From: Escallonia rubra
Lineage: Eukaryota; Streptophyta; Magnoliopsida; Escalloniales; Escalloniaceae
Reading direction: 5' to 3'
DNA: 64,000 bases
NCBI GenBank assembly: GCA_033065855.1
Contig: JAVXUO010002571.1
Span: 494,901-558,900, forward strand
The number at the start of each line of letters is the position of its first letter. Within the stretch, counting starts at the first letter, position 1. The notes under the pieces were generated by a model. The model was not told where the DNA came from and did no database searches. It was given only the letters and a program-made list of their open reading frames with translations. The position numbers were made by a program, and so were the translations under genes. Shown one piece after another: positions 12,300 to 33,774 of this stretch.

Positions 12300-12964
12300 G
12301 ACAACTTATCTTTGCTCCCCTATTTTGTAACTCCCATCTGATGTGCCCCCAATACTTTTATCGCCCCCAGGGGCTTTTTAATAGATATGTTTTTCCTCAC
12401 CCCTTGGAAGGATGTGCTTTATTTTTTGCAATTGTGTTGTTATCTTTCAAATCTTGCATTGTTTTTACTTTGACGCGAACCCTTATCGTCAGCTAAGGGC
12501 GGGCAAAGAAGCCATTTCTCGGGCTAGAACTAAAGTGTAGACCGTGTCAGGTAAGGTTTGTGTCTTACCCTATCACATTGGGTGATATTTGCTTGAGCAA
12601 CATTCATGGTTTTGCTGTTCGGGCAGTTTGCTCGGGCATTAAATGGATATTGTTCTTGGGAACATAAATAACTTCGTCTGAATTAAAGCACACTATCGCG
12701 CTGATGTGAAGAATGACTTTTTCGACCAATGAAAAAGATAACATACTAAGATAAAAAGAAATGATCTATTTCAAATTGAAAAAGACTGATTACAACGGGA
12801 ATTATGTGTCCCTGTTATTCTACTCTACTCTTCTCCCCCAAAAAGGAAGTGTCTTGTTACTTGCACAAGACACTACTGATAGTACCGCCGTAAGTTTTCG
12901 GCATTCCAAGTTTGTGGGATTGATTCTCCTGAAAGTGTTTCTAATGAGTAAGCGCCTGGTCTAA

Positions 12965-13955
12965 GCACTTTTGATACTTTGTAAGGTCCTTCCCAGTTCG
13001 GCGACAACTTCCCGATAGCGGCCCTTGGATCCGAAACTTCCAACCTTCTAAGGACTAGGTCACCAACTCAAAATATCCTCATTCGAACCCTTCGATTATA
13101 GTGCCGCGTACCTCGTCTAATAGATCTAGATTTCCTTGAAGGTTCGTTTCATTCTCTGCCTCTGAAAACTGTAACACTCGAACTGTAGGAAGGCCTACTT
13201 CCACTGGTAGCAGTGCCTCTGTCCCAAAACATAATAGAAATGGGGTTTCGCCTGTCACAGAGTGGGGTGTTGTGCGATATGCCCAAAGTACCTTGGGAAG
13301 TTTGTCTACCCATGCTCCCTTAGCATTGTCCAGCTTTCTCTTCAACCCTTGAAGTATAGAGCTATTCATGTTTTCTGTTTGCCCATTTGATTGGGGATGA
13401 GCGACCGATGTGAAACGGAGGTCGATGGAAAGGCCTTCATAAAAGCTTCGAAAGTTGGAATTGTCAAATTGTTTCCCATTATCGGTGATCAGAACCTTTG
13501 GGACCCCAAAGCGGCAAACGACACTCTTCCAAAAGAACTCCTCACACTTTGACGTTATTATGGTGGCCAGTGGTTCGGCCTCAGTCCACTTTGTGAAGTA
13601 GTCGATGGTGACTATCACAAAACGTCGTTGTCCTGTAGCCATTAGGAAATGGACCCAAAATATCCATTCCCCACATCGCGAATGGGATCGGGGAAATCAA
13701 GATATTGAGGGGAACCCCCGACGTGTGTGAGAGCGGGGAAAATTTTTGACATTGGTCACACTTTTTCGTGAAGTTAACCACGTCCTTCTGCATTCCTGGC
13801 CAGTAGTAGCCTTGCCTCAAGATCTTGTGTGCCAGGTTTCTTCCGCCCAAATGTTGCCCGCAAATACCTTCATGAACTTCGCGCAACGCATAAGCCGCTT
13901 CTTTAGGGCTCATGCACTTAAGGTACGTCAAACTAAAGGACTTCTTATACAACAA
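12965..13955 (-). pseudogene. Tat element integrase
   Basis: Two overlapping frames (13581-13955 and 13079-13642) encode the N-terminal zinc-binding His/Cys region (HEGICGQHLGG then CDQC) and the catalytic core. Core residues are visible as the first Asp in VTIDYFTKWTEAE, the second in VLITDNGKQF and the Glu in PQSNGQTENMN, the D,D-35-E triad. The chain runs on to about 12965 with a degenerate C-terminal domain. A frameshift near 13600-13640 separates the two parts, so the enzyme is not intact. It would integrate the element's cDNA. Confidence 0.88.
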
Positions 13956-14009
13956 CCCATCTACGAGAGCAAACCGAACAGCTTTAGCACGCAGGTTGTG
14001 TGCTTCACT

Positions 14010-15434
14010 TCATTCTGGAGGTAACGTCCCCGAGATGAGGTACTGAACAATTGAGTCCATCCAGCAAGATTCTTGTTCCACTACATCAATCTCCTTTAAG
14101 GGCTGGATACTCCTCTCTCGAAGGAACTCAATGTATACAGCTCGGGAAAACTCTGAAATGTCTGTGGATGTTAGCCTTAAGAGGGAGTCCGCTTGGGTAT
14201 TTTGGTCCATTGGTATGTGGCGGATGGAAAAGTTTTTGAACTCAGCGGCCTCAACCTTCACAACTTCGAGATACTGGGCCATTCTATCGTCTCTCACTTC
14301 GTACTCACCCATGATGTGATTCACCACCAATTGAGAGTCGGTGTGGACTGAAAGAGAATCGACTCTTAATGAGTGTGCCAACCTTATTCCCGCTAAGAGT
14401 GCTTTATATTCAGCTTTATTGTTTGACGCCTGAAAGTCGAAGCGAAGGGCGTATTCAATCATGAAATTTTTTGGGCTAATAAGTATGAGCCCAACTCTGC
14501 TGCCCCCTACCTTAGACGAGCCATCGACATAAAGAAGCCACGGGTCTGAGACTTCTGAGAGAATTAATAGTGGGGGGTCTTCTGGCACCGTGCATTCGAC
14601 AACAAAGTCTGACAAGGCTTGGGCCTTAATCTCCATGCGAGGTTTGTACTTGATGTCAAACTCTCCTAGCTCTACCGACCAGTTAAACAATATTCCCGAG
14701 GTGTCTGGGTTTTGGAGAACTTTCCCCAACTGTTGGTCAGTCAAAATAGTGATGGTATGTGACTGGAAGTATGGCCGCAGTTTTCTCGCCAAGGTGACGA
14801 GGGCAAGGGCCACCTTGTCAATTCGAGGATACCTCATCTCCACGTCTTGAAGCACCTTACTTACATAGTAAACGGGCTTTTGCTTGTCTTCATCTTCCCG
14901 AATTAAAACCGTGCTTACTGCAACCTCACTAACTGATAGGTAAATAAACAAATTCTCACCAGTGACTAGTTTAGTAAGGAGATGTGGGGATGACAAGAAG
15001 TGTTTGAACTCTTCAAATGAATTTTGGCATTCTTCAGTCCACACAAAATCCCTCGCCTTTCGGATGGCCCTGAAGAAGGTAGGCACCTTTCCACGGATTT
15101 GGACATGAATCGCCCTAATGCAGCGACTCTTCCTGTGAGCTATTGAACCTGTTTGATTGTTTTGGGCGGCTTCATGGCATGAATAGTGCCTATCTTTTCG
15201 GATGCCACGTTGGGAAACCATGAATCCTAAAAAATTTCCCGAGGCTACGCCAAACGCACATTTGAGCGGGTTTAGCTTCATCTTATAAGCTCTCAGTATG
15301 TCAAAGGTTTCCTTAAGGTCCTTTACATGAGCCTTAGCTTCCATGCTTTTCACCAGCATGTCGTCCACATACACCTCCATATTTTTCCCGACTGAATCGT
15401 GGAAGATCATATTGACTAGGCGTTGGTATGTCAC
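14010..15434 (-). pseudogene. Tat element reverse transcriptase C-terminus, RNase H and second RNase H
   Basis: One long frame begins inside RT with the catalytic YVDDMLVKS and LNPLKCAFGV, then RNase H (VYYVSKVLQDVEMRYP region), then a second RNase H (WLLYVDGSSKVGGSRVG, NNKAEYKALLAGI, VHTDSQLVVNHI). Two RNase H domains in tandem are diagnostic of the Tat lineage. Between about 15080 and 15215 the frame runs out of register: the family sequence (HAMKPPKTIKQVQ, LTGRVAALGRFM) appears in a neighbouring frame. Two compensating shifts therefore preserve the downstream frame while destroying the RT thumb. Confidence 0.9.
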
Positions 15435-15472
15435 CCCCGCGTTCTTGAGTCCGAAGGCATCACTTTATATCA

Positions 15473-16507
15473 TTATAGTCCCCATTCTGTAATAAAGAAA
15501 GTCTTGGGAATATCGTCTTCGAACATCCTGATTTGGTTGTAACCGGAATATCCATCCATGAAGCTCAACAACTCATGACCCGAAGTAGCATCAATTATGA
15601 TATCGATTCGCGGAAGCGGGTAACTGTCTTTTGGGCAGACCTTGTTGAGGTCGGTGAAGTCGATGCAGATGCGCCAACGGTCGCCCGACTTGGGTACCGT
15701 CACGACATTGGAGATCCACTCAGGGTATGATATTTCCTTAATGAATCCGGCTGCCAACAACTTGTCGACTTTTTCCTCAATCTTCACTTGCCTTTCAAGA
15801 GTGAACATCATCTTCTTTTGTTTGACCGGCTTCTTAAGTGGGTCCACATTCAGTTTATGAGTGATTACTTCAGGATCAATCCCGGACATATCTGATGCTG
15901 TCCAAGCGAAGATGTCTGAGTAGCTTTGCAATAAGTCTACAAGCTTAAGCTTAAGGTTGTCTACCAGACATGTTCCAATCATTACTGTCTTTTCTTGGTT
16001 CTCTGGATAAAACTCGTTATCCATGAGGTCTTCAACGGGCTTGGCTCTCTCGACTTTGGTTTCATCCCTCAAATCTTCAATCATGAGGGTTTCGTTGGCT
16101 CTGTTTCGGCATGACGCCATGTAGCACTGCCGAGCCACCACTTGGTCTCCCTTGACTTCCCCAACTCCATTCTCCGTAGGAAATTTCATTTTCATGTAAT
16201 ATGTTGATACCACCGCCCTTAATTGGTTTAGCGCTGTTCGGCCCAGAATCGCATTATAGGCCGAAGGAACGCGTACAACCACGAAATCTAGCATCAGCTG
16301 GGCTTGGGTCGGAGGGGCACCCACGGTCACTGGCAATGCAATAATTCCCTCACAAATAACAGGGTGATTAGAGAAGCCGTAGAGGGGCGTATCTATCTTC
16401 CGTAAACGGTCGGACGAGATGTTCATTTTTTGAAATGCCTCATAAAAAAGTACCTCCGCTAAGCTCCCATTATCCACGAGGATTCTTTTCATATCAAAGT
16501 TTCTCAC
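15473..16507 (-). pseudogene. Tat element protease and reverse transcriptase N-terminal part
   Basis: The frame includes the aspartic-protease motif ILVDNGSLAEVLF (with VDNGS where many families have DTGA or DSGS), the flap-side AYNAILGRTALNQL, and the RT palm (WISNVVTVPKSGDRWRICID, DLNKVCPKDSYPLP, SFMDGYSGYNQI). It ends at a stop near 15473, just before the frame that carries YVDD, so a frameshift separates RT motifs. The upstream part (16508-17190) is further gag/protease linker in broken frames. Confidence 0.9.
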
Positions 16508-17005
16508 TCGAAGTGTAACTACCAGTAGGTCGTCATTGGGTGTTTTTGTGTCTTCTACATCCTCGTCAGATAAGGATATTGTTGGGGCCGGTTATACCTT
16601 TTTCTTTTTAGTCAACGGACCCATAGTGGTGAGGACTTCTCTTACGTAAGCTTTTCGTCCTTGCCTAGACGATCCTCCTGCGGCGATTCCTCCAGAGATA
16701 GTATTAATGACGCCCGCATTTTATTGCGCCTCTTCTCGTTCTGCTAAGGGAGTGGCCTCCCTTCTTTCATCTCTTCGGTTGACATACCTTCGCAAATGTC
16801 CGCGTTTGATGAGAGTCTCTATTGCACGCTTGAGCGATTCACAGTTATCTGTGGTGTGGCTGTGATCATTGTGGTAACGGCACCATAAATTCTTATCCCT
16901 TTTACTGGGTGCGGAACCTCATCTTTTTTGGCCTTTATAACATTTCTTTATCCTTGATCTCGTGAAGGATCTATAACGGCTTGGCGTTCAACGGCGTCAA
17001 ATTCT

Positions 17006-18052
17006 TCATGTCAAATAACTTCTTCGGACGTCGTTCATCTCTTCTTGAAAGTTTGGGGCCTCGTCCTCCTCTTGGGATGCCTTCTCAGGTTCGCTTTCCA
17101 GACTCTTGTCCGTTGTCGTCCCGGTGTCCCTTGTGGGTTTCCAAGTACTCTTCCGCCTGGATGTACTTGTTGGCCTTATCAAGCAAGGCACTCATATTCC
17201 TTGGGGGCTTTTGTTTACAACGAAAGCGAACTTGGAGGTAGGACGGAGCCCACGTAAGAAGGCAGTGTACTTAACTGATTCGTCCAGATTGTCAATTTCT
17301 AGAGTCGCTGCATTGAAACGCCCTAAATAATACGACAAGGACTCGGTTCTCTCTTGAACCACATTAAAGAGACTCGACAAATTTTTCCTCCGAGTTCTGC
17401 TGCTCACAAAATATTTTTGGAACAAATTGGAGAGTTGGGCGAAGGAATGGATTAACCTTGGACGGAGAGATTTGAACCAAGCATGCGCCGCTTTTCTCAG
17501 AGTGGTTGGGAAAGCACGACACATAACGACATCTGAAATCTGAAGTAACAACATGTTCGTTTGAAATTGGTAGACATGCTCTCACGGGTCCCCGCTCCCA
17601 TCATACAAGTCGCACTGTGGCATCCAAAAATTCGGAGGGAGTTTCGCTTTTTCGATTGCCTTGGACAGGGGATACCCAGAATCTTCCCTTGGGGGAGTCG
17701 ATTCTTTTGGGTGGGGTTCGGAGACAGTCTTTCGAGAAGCTTGCTCATGGGAGGGGACTTCTCGTTTGTCAGAGCGGCTTCGTCCTTGGGGACATCGTTT
17801 TTTGCCCACCCAGTGTCGGCCATGGGTCCTTTCATCCAAAATGGGGGACGAATTCGTGCTGTCCCTCATCGACGTCTCACGACGGAAGCAGGAGCCACTT
17901 ATGGTGACGTGTTCTTTGGCTTCCGTTCTGGGCTGATAACTAGGATCAGTTTCTGATCTATATCTCTGACCGTAGCTTGACCTTGAGGTCAATCTAAGAC
18001 GAAGGTCGCTCGGGTCTAGATGCATCTGGTTGGTAAAAATCGTAGGGGTCAC
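17006..18052 (-). pseudogene. Tat element gag
   Basis: The N-terminal charged, low-complexity part (17582-18052) is followed in the same frame, after a TGA stop near 17579, by the conserved capsid region (17192-17554): AFPTTLRKAAHAWFKSL, FAQLSNLFQKYF and ESLSYYLGRFN. These match the plant retrotransposon gag family. A further fragment lies at 17006-17191. One in-frame stop plus a downstream frame change make it inactive. Gag would form the virus-like particle core. Confidence 0.85.
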
Positions 18053-18390
18053 CCTTCAATCTTTTTTTGTAGGGTATTTACCACGCCCTTAAGTTTGTGG
18101 ATTTCCTTTGTCAGATCCGCGTTCAAGGTGTTAAACAGCTTCCGAGTCAGGCGATGGCGTAGGTCCCCCCTTTTTAAAAGAGGGGTCGGGGAACAAGTCC
18201 CCTGGGAGCTGCCACTCGTCTTCGGGGTGACCGAGGTCACATTAATCCAGTCGTTACTGGAATATCGTTGGGATGGTGTTGGCTACCGGCCTCCTCGGTG
18301 GGAGCCACTCGATCTCGCTCGTTGATTCTGGATGGAGCGACTAATTGAAGGAGTGTCTGAAGATGATTGCCTGGCCATGTTCCCAGTCGG

Positions 18391-18408
18391 TCCCACAGAT
18401 GGTGCCAA
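18391..18408 (-). other. Primer binding site of the Tat element
   Basis: On the minus strand TTGGCACCATCTGTGGGA lies 5 bp inside the 5' LTR. The sequence resembles the TTGGCGCCGTCTGTGGGA primer sites common in plant gypsy elements of this lineage, and confirms right-to-left orientation. Which tRNA it pairs with was not determined. Confidence 0.7.
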
Positions 18409-18413
18409 AATAT

Positions 18414-18834
18414 TGCTACTTGAATATTGATTGGGAACCACAACTGGAAAATGGACCTGCAAAATAGAACACAGAGTGACCGCCGGGGGTGTTCCGGCGG
18501 AGGAGGCTCCAATGCTAAAGTCAGAACGTTGCTACAAGGGTAGAGCTCTGAATCGCAGAAATGCACTGGGCGTGCGAGTGTGTGAACTTGTCTGTGTACC
18601 TGAGGCTTTGCCTATGATATAGGCTCCTCCCAGAATCCTCCCTTCTTCAGGACTATTCTTTGATAGGTCCTCGATGTATTAGAACCATGTTAGGACTCTT
18701 CTTTCAGTAGTCGAGTCCTACAAGGCCTCTATCACCTCTTTTAGAGCCTATCCTGATACAGACTCCTTAGTCGACTCGGAGTCAACCACGCCACGTGTCA
18801 TCATTTGGTTGGGTGGACATATTTAGCTATATCA
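18414..18834 (-). repeat. 5' LTR of the Tat element
   Basis: This 421-bp copy matches 7432-7855 with about 5% mismatch by eye and shares the GCCGGGGGTGTTCCGGCGG segment. It adjoins the primer binding site on its left and the right-hand LINE duplication on its right. Confidence 0.92.
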
Positions 18835-19216
18835 GTGTGGTAACAGAGCAATGAGAGAAACAACGGTGTTGTCATACTTCCAAGACCTTTTCTTATCTTT
18901 AGGACCATTGGATAGGCTGTGCAGGAAGTTCTTGACGCTGTTCCACCCAAAATTTCTCCCAAAATGAACCATTATCTAACTCGTCATTTTTATACTTGAA
19001 GGTATATCTGCTCTATTTTACTGGAATCCTACTAAATTTCCTCAGACCCGACGGCATGCCTGCACTAATTTTCAACATTTTTGGCATATTGTCAATATTA
19101 TCAGCTTTCCTCAATTTATCTTTCTTTGTTAGAAAAATCAACTATACTCGTATTGTGCTGATCCTGAAGTGTCAAATCCAGAAGAAGAAAAAAAATGTCA
19201 CGATTTCGGCCTATAA
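18835..19216 (+). repeat. Right copy of ~380-bp LINE duplication
   Basis: Direct repeat of 7012-7390, beginning exactly at the end of the right LTR. See the left copy and the related finding. Confidence 0.85.
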
Positions 19217-20056
19217 GTCTTTGTAATGTCACATATTAAATAGTCTCCAAGACATTAGTCAATAGAGTCAAAGTAGCCCTCACTTTTTGCATTCCAGAGT
19301 TTCAAAGTGTATTCATACCAATCCGCCTTATTACTGATTGTATGTTAGTATTGTTTGAACTAAATCACTACCAAAATTGTAAATCTTGGGAAAAGGAGGG
19401 GCTAGTAGCATTTAAACTGGATGTGAGCAAGGCTGATTATTGGGCCGATGGGGTTTCGTAAGTGCAATATCAGAAAAGTTATGAGAAATGGATAGTTCAA
19501 ATAATGCTCCGCATTTCCGCAGTTCCCGATTCAACTTGTTGAACAATGGGCAATTGAGTTAGTTTTTGCCTACAAGGGACTCCATCAATGAGACCCCCTC
19601 TCTCTTAATCTCTTTTAAGTGTGTACAGAAAGTTTATCCTGACTTTTTCGTGCTGCTCAAAGTCCATTCATGGTGTCAAGGTGAACCAGTATCCTTTTTA
19701 CATAGACGACAATCTACTATTTTTTCGAGCTACAACAAAAGTGTTAAAGATTTTAAAACTTTATGCGAAGGTTCCGGACCAGCAAATGAACTCTAGAAAT
19801 CTAACATTGTTTTCAGTAAAAGTACACGTGATGGTGCAAATGCAACACTGTTAAGACTCTTGTATGTTTTCATTAGTTAGCACGTCGATAACTATGCAAC
19901 TAATGAGTTAGCGAGACTTGCTCGGATTGTAATAGATTTTAAAGTTTGGACGGATGAGCCGCCATATTCTATTAGACATGCCATCCCCAATAATTGTAAC
20001 CCTCGTCATCATTTAAACATTGTTCTCTTTGATGAAAAAGAAAAAGGAAAAAAAAA
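18835..20056 (+). pseudogene. LINE ORF2, right part with 3' A-rich tail
   Basis: LINE sequence resumes here, first repeating 7012-7390. It continues through RT remnants: 'RPISLCNVTYK', 'FQSVFIPIRLITD', 'AFKLDVSKADYW', and near 19690-19800 the degraded catalytic 'FYIDDNLLFFRAT' (family F-ADD) with 'DQQMN'. Near 19900-20020 a C-terminal RNase-H-like tail (NELARLARIV, VWTDEPPYSI) ends in an A-rich run at about 20035-20056. Orientation is plus, and many stops make it dead. Confidence 0.75.
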
Positions 20057-20560
20057 TAGTGCAAAATGTTGGCACCCAATACGACCAATTCAACTACAGA
20101 ACCCAACCCCGCTACCGTTGAAGTAAAAACTCCCAATTCCAGTCCCGACGGTGCTGTCGGCAGAATTTCAACCACTTCCACAGTTGCTGTTAGTGTTAGT
20201 ACACCCATAAGACCAGTACATTGCTATAGAAGTAAAGAAAAATGCAGCATGACAACTGCAGATTATCTATAACAATCAACACGCAACAATAAATATCACA
20301 AATCAAGTTCAAAACTGTATCGAAGATTACAAGATTGCTGCAGTTTTCCTGCAGTTCCAATAGATTCCCCTCCCACTTTCAAATCAACCAGTAGAATACT
20401 TCTCTAATGGTGCTGCTCTGGTGTTGTATCTTAGCATTTACTGAGGCTAAACCCTCGATGAGCATTTTCAGGCAGACTTTCTGCTTATGATATATTGACC
20501 GGCTCTAATATTTCACAGTGGCTGGTATATTGGGTTCTAGAGAGGATGACGAGTAATTTC
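20057..20560. other. ADCS 3' flank and probable 3' UTR
   Basis: This is the gap between the LINE tail and the ADCS stop codon. A plus-strand frame at 20066-20272 shows no recognisable domain and is probably chance. The 3' UTR of ADCS must begin at 20560 reading left; its poly(A) site was not identified. Confidence 0.5.
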
Positions 20561-29784
<9,224 letters not shown>

Positions 29785-31830
29785 TTTTGTCAGGGACAGG
29801 ACAGCGAAGTAGCTCGCAAAGCCTCTGCTATCTCTATGTTTTCTGCAAAATAATCATCAAAAGCCTTAGTAATTTCTAATGAAACATCTATTGAATATAG
29901 TTTTTTATAAGGTATAGAGGGGGAGCAAATTTTTCATAAAAGATAATTACGACTGTTGGACGCGTAACAACACAGTTTTGGTATAGACTAAAGCTGGGCT
30001 TATAATACAGAGACCATACATATATGCCTCCAGATATATAAACTTTCACATACATGTGTAAGTGTGTGAAAATCACAGATTTATACCCATCAAGCCTTTG
30101 CTAATGAACGTCAATTGGCTTTCTTTACCAGTAAGATATGAGGTGGGACCTGAACTAAACAGGTTTAAAATTGCAAGATAGTAAAACAGAATACCGGCTG
30201 GCGTACTAAGCTAAATTAGTACAGAATGTCAATATCTATACACAAATTCACAGTAAAGAGTTTTGCAGTTTAGTACAAAAACATTTTACTACAAGGTTGT
30301 TGAAATAAAACATGAAAAGTCGAGAAGCATGGCTTGATGATGTGCAAGATAGAACGAATTGATGCATATTAAAGATTGTTTTAATGAATTCTGTAAAAGA
30401 CAGGATTAAGGTAAAACAGAACACTAATTGTGGTATTCGAAAATTCATAATGCTCTTCGATTATTCTAGCATACGACTCTGCATAACGCATTCCAGAGGC
30501 AGCCAAGGATCCATGTAGCGGTTCCAAAATTGGCAGGAAAGCTTGTCAACTTAAATTTCATCCGTCCACTAGTAAGTAAGTTGACTCTATTGAGCCTCCA
30601 TTACTTTTCTAGTCTATGGTATATAAATCTCGAGATATATGAAGGGCTGCTGAATCCAACTTTTAAATACAGCAGGTGGTTGATTGCTATTGGAATGGAG
30701 AGAGCAAATAATTAAAATAAAAGTAAACAGTTATGGTAAGTTCTATCTGTCTTTTAGTTGGCAATCTGGAACAAAATCAACCCAACATCCTTTTAAGAGA
30801 AATGATAAAACTTGGCTTGGTCCCAACAGTTGTTTCTCAAATGATGTCGCTCAACACATTACACTTCTTTGGAAACAGTTTGCCACTGCAGCCACAGTTA
30901 TTTCAAAATCACCACTGCCGCATAATTCGTGAACCAACTTTCAGGACTATGATTAGGACTTGTATCATTACTCATCTTTTAAATTGCAACTAGAGAGATT
31001 AAACCTAGACTCACGCACTTCCAAAAAGCATCCAAATTAGGCCATATGAGTTCCCCTGTAGTGACTGGTATCTATCCAACACTTAAATCATTTAAACGAC
31101 TGACTAGCCCCGCCGCCCTTCAATGCTACCTAACCAACCAAACCCTTGTTACCAAAACTCAGCCAAAGACGTTGGACGTTTCAATCCCACCGCTCAGAAA
31201 ACTTGCAACTTATATCCAAACCACAGTTTAATCACTATTGTAACTTATAAGGTATTAGAATGCAATTTCTGCCTTTTACACAATGATGTAGCGCCTTTAT
31301 ACAGTTTCATGTACACTTATACGAAACAACTCGTAGTTTAACTAAAAATAATGGAAGAAACTGGACAACACACAAACCATTCACAGGTAATGCATTCAAT
31401 CATCAGGACAGAGAAGCTTTCAATCTCAAACGCAAGCCTATACACTAAATGGCGTCGCATATGAAGCTATACAAGGCCATACACACGAAGCAGGACAAAT
31501 AAACAAGCAGATCTCGAGATTCGGAATAAGGAGAAATGGTAACGAGCAGATCTTAAAACGAAAAAAAAAATGAAAAGAGAAATGAAAAAAGAAGCGGAAA
31601 AGAAAGGAGAGCAGAGAGGGTAAAGAACGAGTTGGAGTGTGTTGAAACGGAAGCGAACCTCGGATTTCAATGGCGGCAGTGGAAGGAGCAGAGGAGGAGG
31701 GTGGTGGGCATGGAGCAGAGGAGGAGGGTGGTGGGCGTGTATGTGTATGTGTGTTTCAGTTGCCACCACCGCTTTTGGCGGAAAATATATGATGGGGAAA
31801 CGACTACCAACCCTTTTGCTATTCCCCCTC
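29785..31830 (-). promoter_or_regulatory. Probable ADCS 5' UTR, leader intron and promoter-proximal region
   Basis: Upstream of the start codon the minus strand has a short leader to a good acceptor (TTTTGCAG, exon starting at 29842). A plausible donor, CCGAG|GTTCGC, lies at 31659/31658, so a 5'-UTR intron of about 1.8 kb is likely. The leader exon (about 31659-31800) is C/T-rich with CACCACCCTCC repeats. An AT-rich ATATATTTTC on the minus strand around 31780 could serve as a TATA-like element. Inferred from position and splice consensus only. Confidence 0.45.
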
Positions 31831-33700
31831 CTTAACTATCTTCTTCCACTCCCACTTGTTAAAGCTGGCTATCTAGTCTAGACTGCGATGAGTATTGACA
31901 TAGAAACATGGTATTTTTACTCTTTATATGCTAATTTATCGCTTTATTTGTCACAACAACAACATAGCACTTGTCATTAAAAAGTAGCTTATTATGAGGA
32001 CGGAAAAAGGGTAAAAAGAATATGTAAAAGAGTGAAAATAACATTTCTCCTAAATAAATAAATCAAACTAGATAAAACCCGATGGTACGCACTGGACGAA
32101 TCATATACGAATGTTATTACTCCCGGCATAAATGCCTACTCAAAAGGGACTTGATGGCTTGCGCTTTCGCTGTCATTTGTATTGCTCTCACGTTCTTCTT
32201 ATTGGTCCAAGCTTTTTGCAAATTAAGATTCAAGCTCGCACTTACAAGCTTTGCCCAATTATCATTTGCAAAAAGATTTACTCCCACCATTCCCAAATGA
32301 TTGCCTTTTTTGTCCTTTTTGTCAAAGGAATTATCGCCCTTTACTCGTCAATGCATGCTTAATATTTGCTGAACATACTCCATCTAAATTAAAAGTTAAC
32401 AACAATTATGTTAGTGTTTAATCCATCATTTGCTCGAAGGAATCTGAGTGAGTGTTTATGACATGTTCAATTTTCTTACATAGGTTCCCCCGTAATAAGT
32501 CACGTTTTGACGCATGTTCCTTATCAGACTTTTCGAAAATTGATCTTAAATTTAAAGCGAATGGAGTATGCAAATAACATAACGCAATAGATGAAGAAAG
32601 GAGTCAAGTACATAGCAATAAGTTCACAATTTGAATAGTCCCTGCCTGGCATACATAATATAATATTGCCATATGATAATTCTGTGGAGTGCTACAAGTT
32701 GGGTGGGGAGTGTAAATGGCGGCAACTCGCCAACCACTCTCCACAGGCAAATTCTAAGAAGGAACCTCTGCTATCCATGAGATTGGCCACTTCCACTTCC
32801 ACTTCCACTCCCACTTCATTGACTCTGATTACATGGTTTAGGTAAAGTCGTCGTAATCAATGAATTAATTTATTTGACTTTGACTTTGGATTAAGACACA
32901 TGTTTTATTTTATTTGTTGTGCTTCCTTTCCTTTTCTCGTTCCTTATTGAGCTTAACGACACAAAATGAAGACTTGACTCGTACAATTTATACCATATAC
33001 ATTTAATTATATATATATGAAAGTCGAAGTCGAGAGAATGTTGTCACGTCACCGCCTACGTGGATATTCTCTCTTTTCGCCATGTGGATTTAATTTATTA
33101 TTATATAAATTAACTTTAATTACTTACCATTATCACTTTCTATTTTTGAATTCAGTTACCTCTCTCCAATCAATTAAATATTTTCTTATCGGTTTAAATT
33201 TAAATTTCAAAAGTAGTTTGTAATTATTGCACCTTAATCAAGTTTCTAGAATTATTATTATCTCATTAATCTAATTAATATCTTATTCCACAATTATTCC
33301 CAAAATATTTGCCCAAAAGCAAGTTCTCTCCGCTTGCCACGTGTCATATAAGAAATGCTAATTATTTGACACAAATATTCTCTTTCCTTTTCAATATATA
33401 ATACTTTGTGTACGGTTAGAACTTCCAACCTAGGCCATTATTGTTTATTCTCTTTTAAAATTGATTCATATATTATCTCTTAATCATTATCTCCTTAATC
33501 AGGATAATTTCATATCCTAACTGAAAATCAAAATTCAAATCTCCAATAATCTCTCTCATCTTTTCTCCTACAGTAGTTCTTTTGCATAGGATTTTTAATA
33601 TATTTTTTTGTGGCACTTCTTAAAATTCATTTTCGTATGCAACGCACGGGTTAACAAACTAGTATATTTTATAATATAAGCATTTCTGCGTAGTGTATTT
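31831..33700. other. Intergenic region, no gene recognised
   Basis: AT-rich DNA with no recognisable protein similarity. A short CCACTT microsatellite-like run occurs near 32787-32815. Open frames are short and unsupported. Confidence 0.5.
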
Positions 33701-33706
33701 ATATGT

Positions 33707-33774
33707 GTACCACAAGCACAAGGAACTATTAATTTTTATTATTAAAATTTAATAGTTCCTTGTGCTTATGGTAC
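33707..33774. repeat. Near-perfect hairpin (about 31-bp arms)
   Basis: The left arm begins GTACCACAAGCACAAGG, continues into AACTATTAA, and is matched by the right arm ending CCTTGTGCTTATGGTAC. The outer 25 positions pair with a single mismatch around a short AT loop. Related ACTTGTGGTAC sequences occur at 33800-33830 and 34150-34165, so it may be the core of a small MITE family. Confidence 0.75.

Larger units (their letters stand above)
7432..18834 (-). mobile_element. Tat-lineage Ty3/gypsy LTR retrotransposon (11.4 kb)
   Basis: Two direct LTRs (7432-7855 and 18414-18834) enclose, on the minus strand, gag, protease, RT, RNase H, a second RNase H and integrase, followed by an antisense ORF and a tandem-repeat-rich region before the polypurine tract. 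Dual RNase H domains plus an extra ORF between integrase and the 3' LTR are known hallmarks of the Tat lineage. Frameshifts and stops in gag and pol make it non-autonomous. The 5-bp flanks (CGTAT left, GTGTG right) do not match, so no ordinary TSD is present. The LTRs differ at roughly 20 positions by eye. A hAT element is nested at 8427-9481. Confidence 0.92.

Noticed and set aside
20066..20272. 68-aa plus-strand frame next to the LINE tail
   Set aside because: Thr/Ser/Pro-rich, no domain, in the ADCS 3' flank; no support as a gene.
31467..31835. Frames on both strands in the ADCS leader
   Set aside because: Simple-sequence CACCACCCTCC repeats in the probable 5' UTR; not conserved with ADCS.
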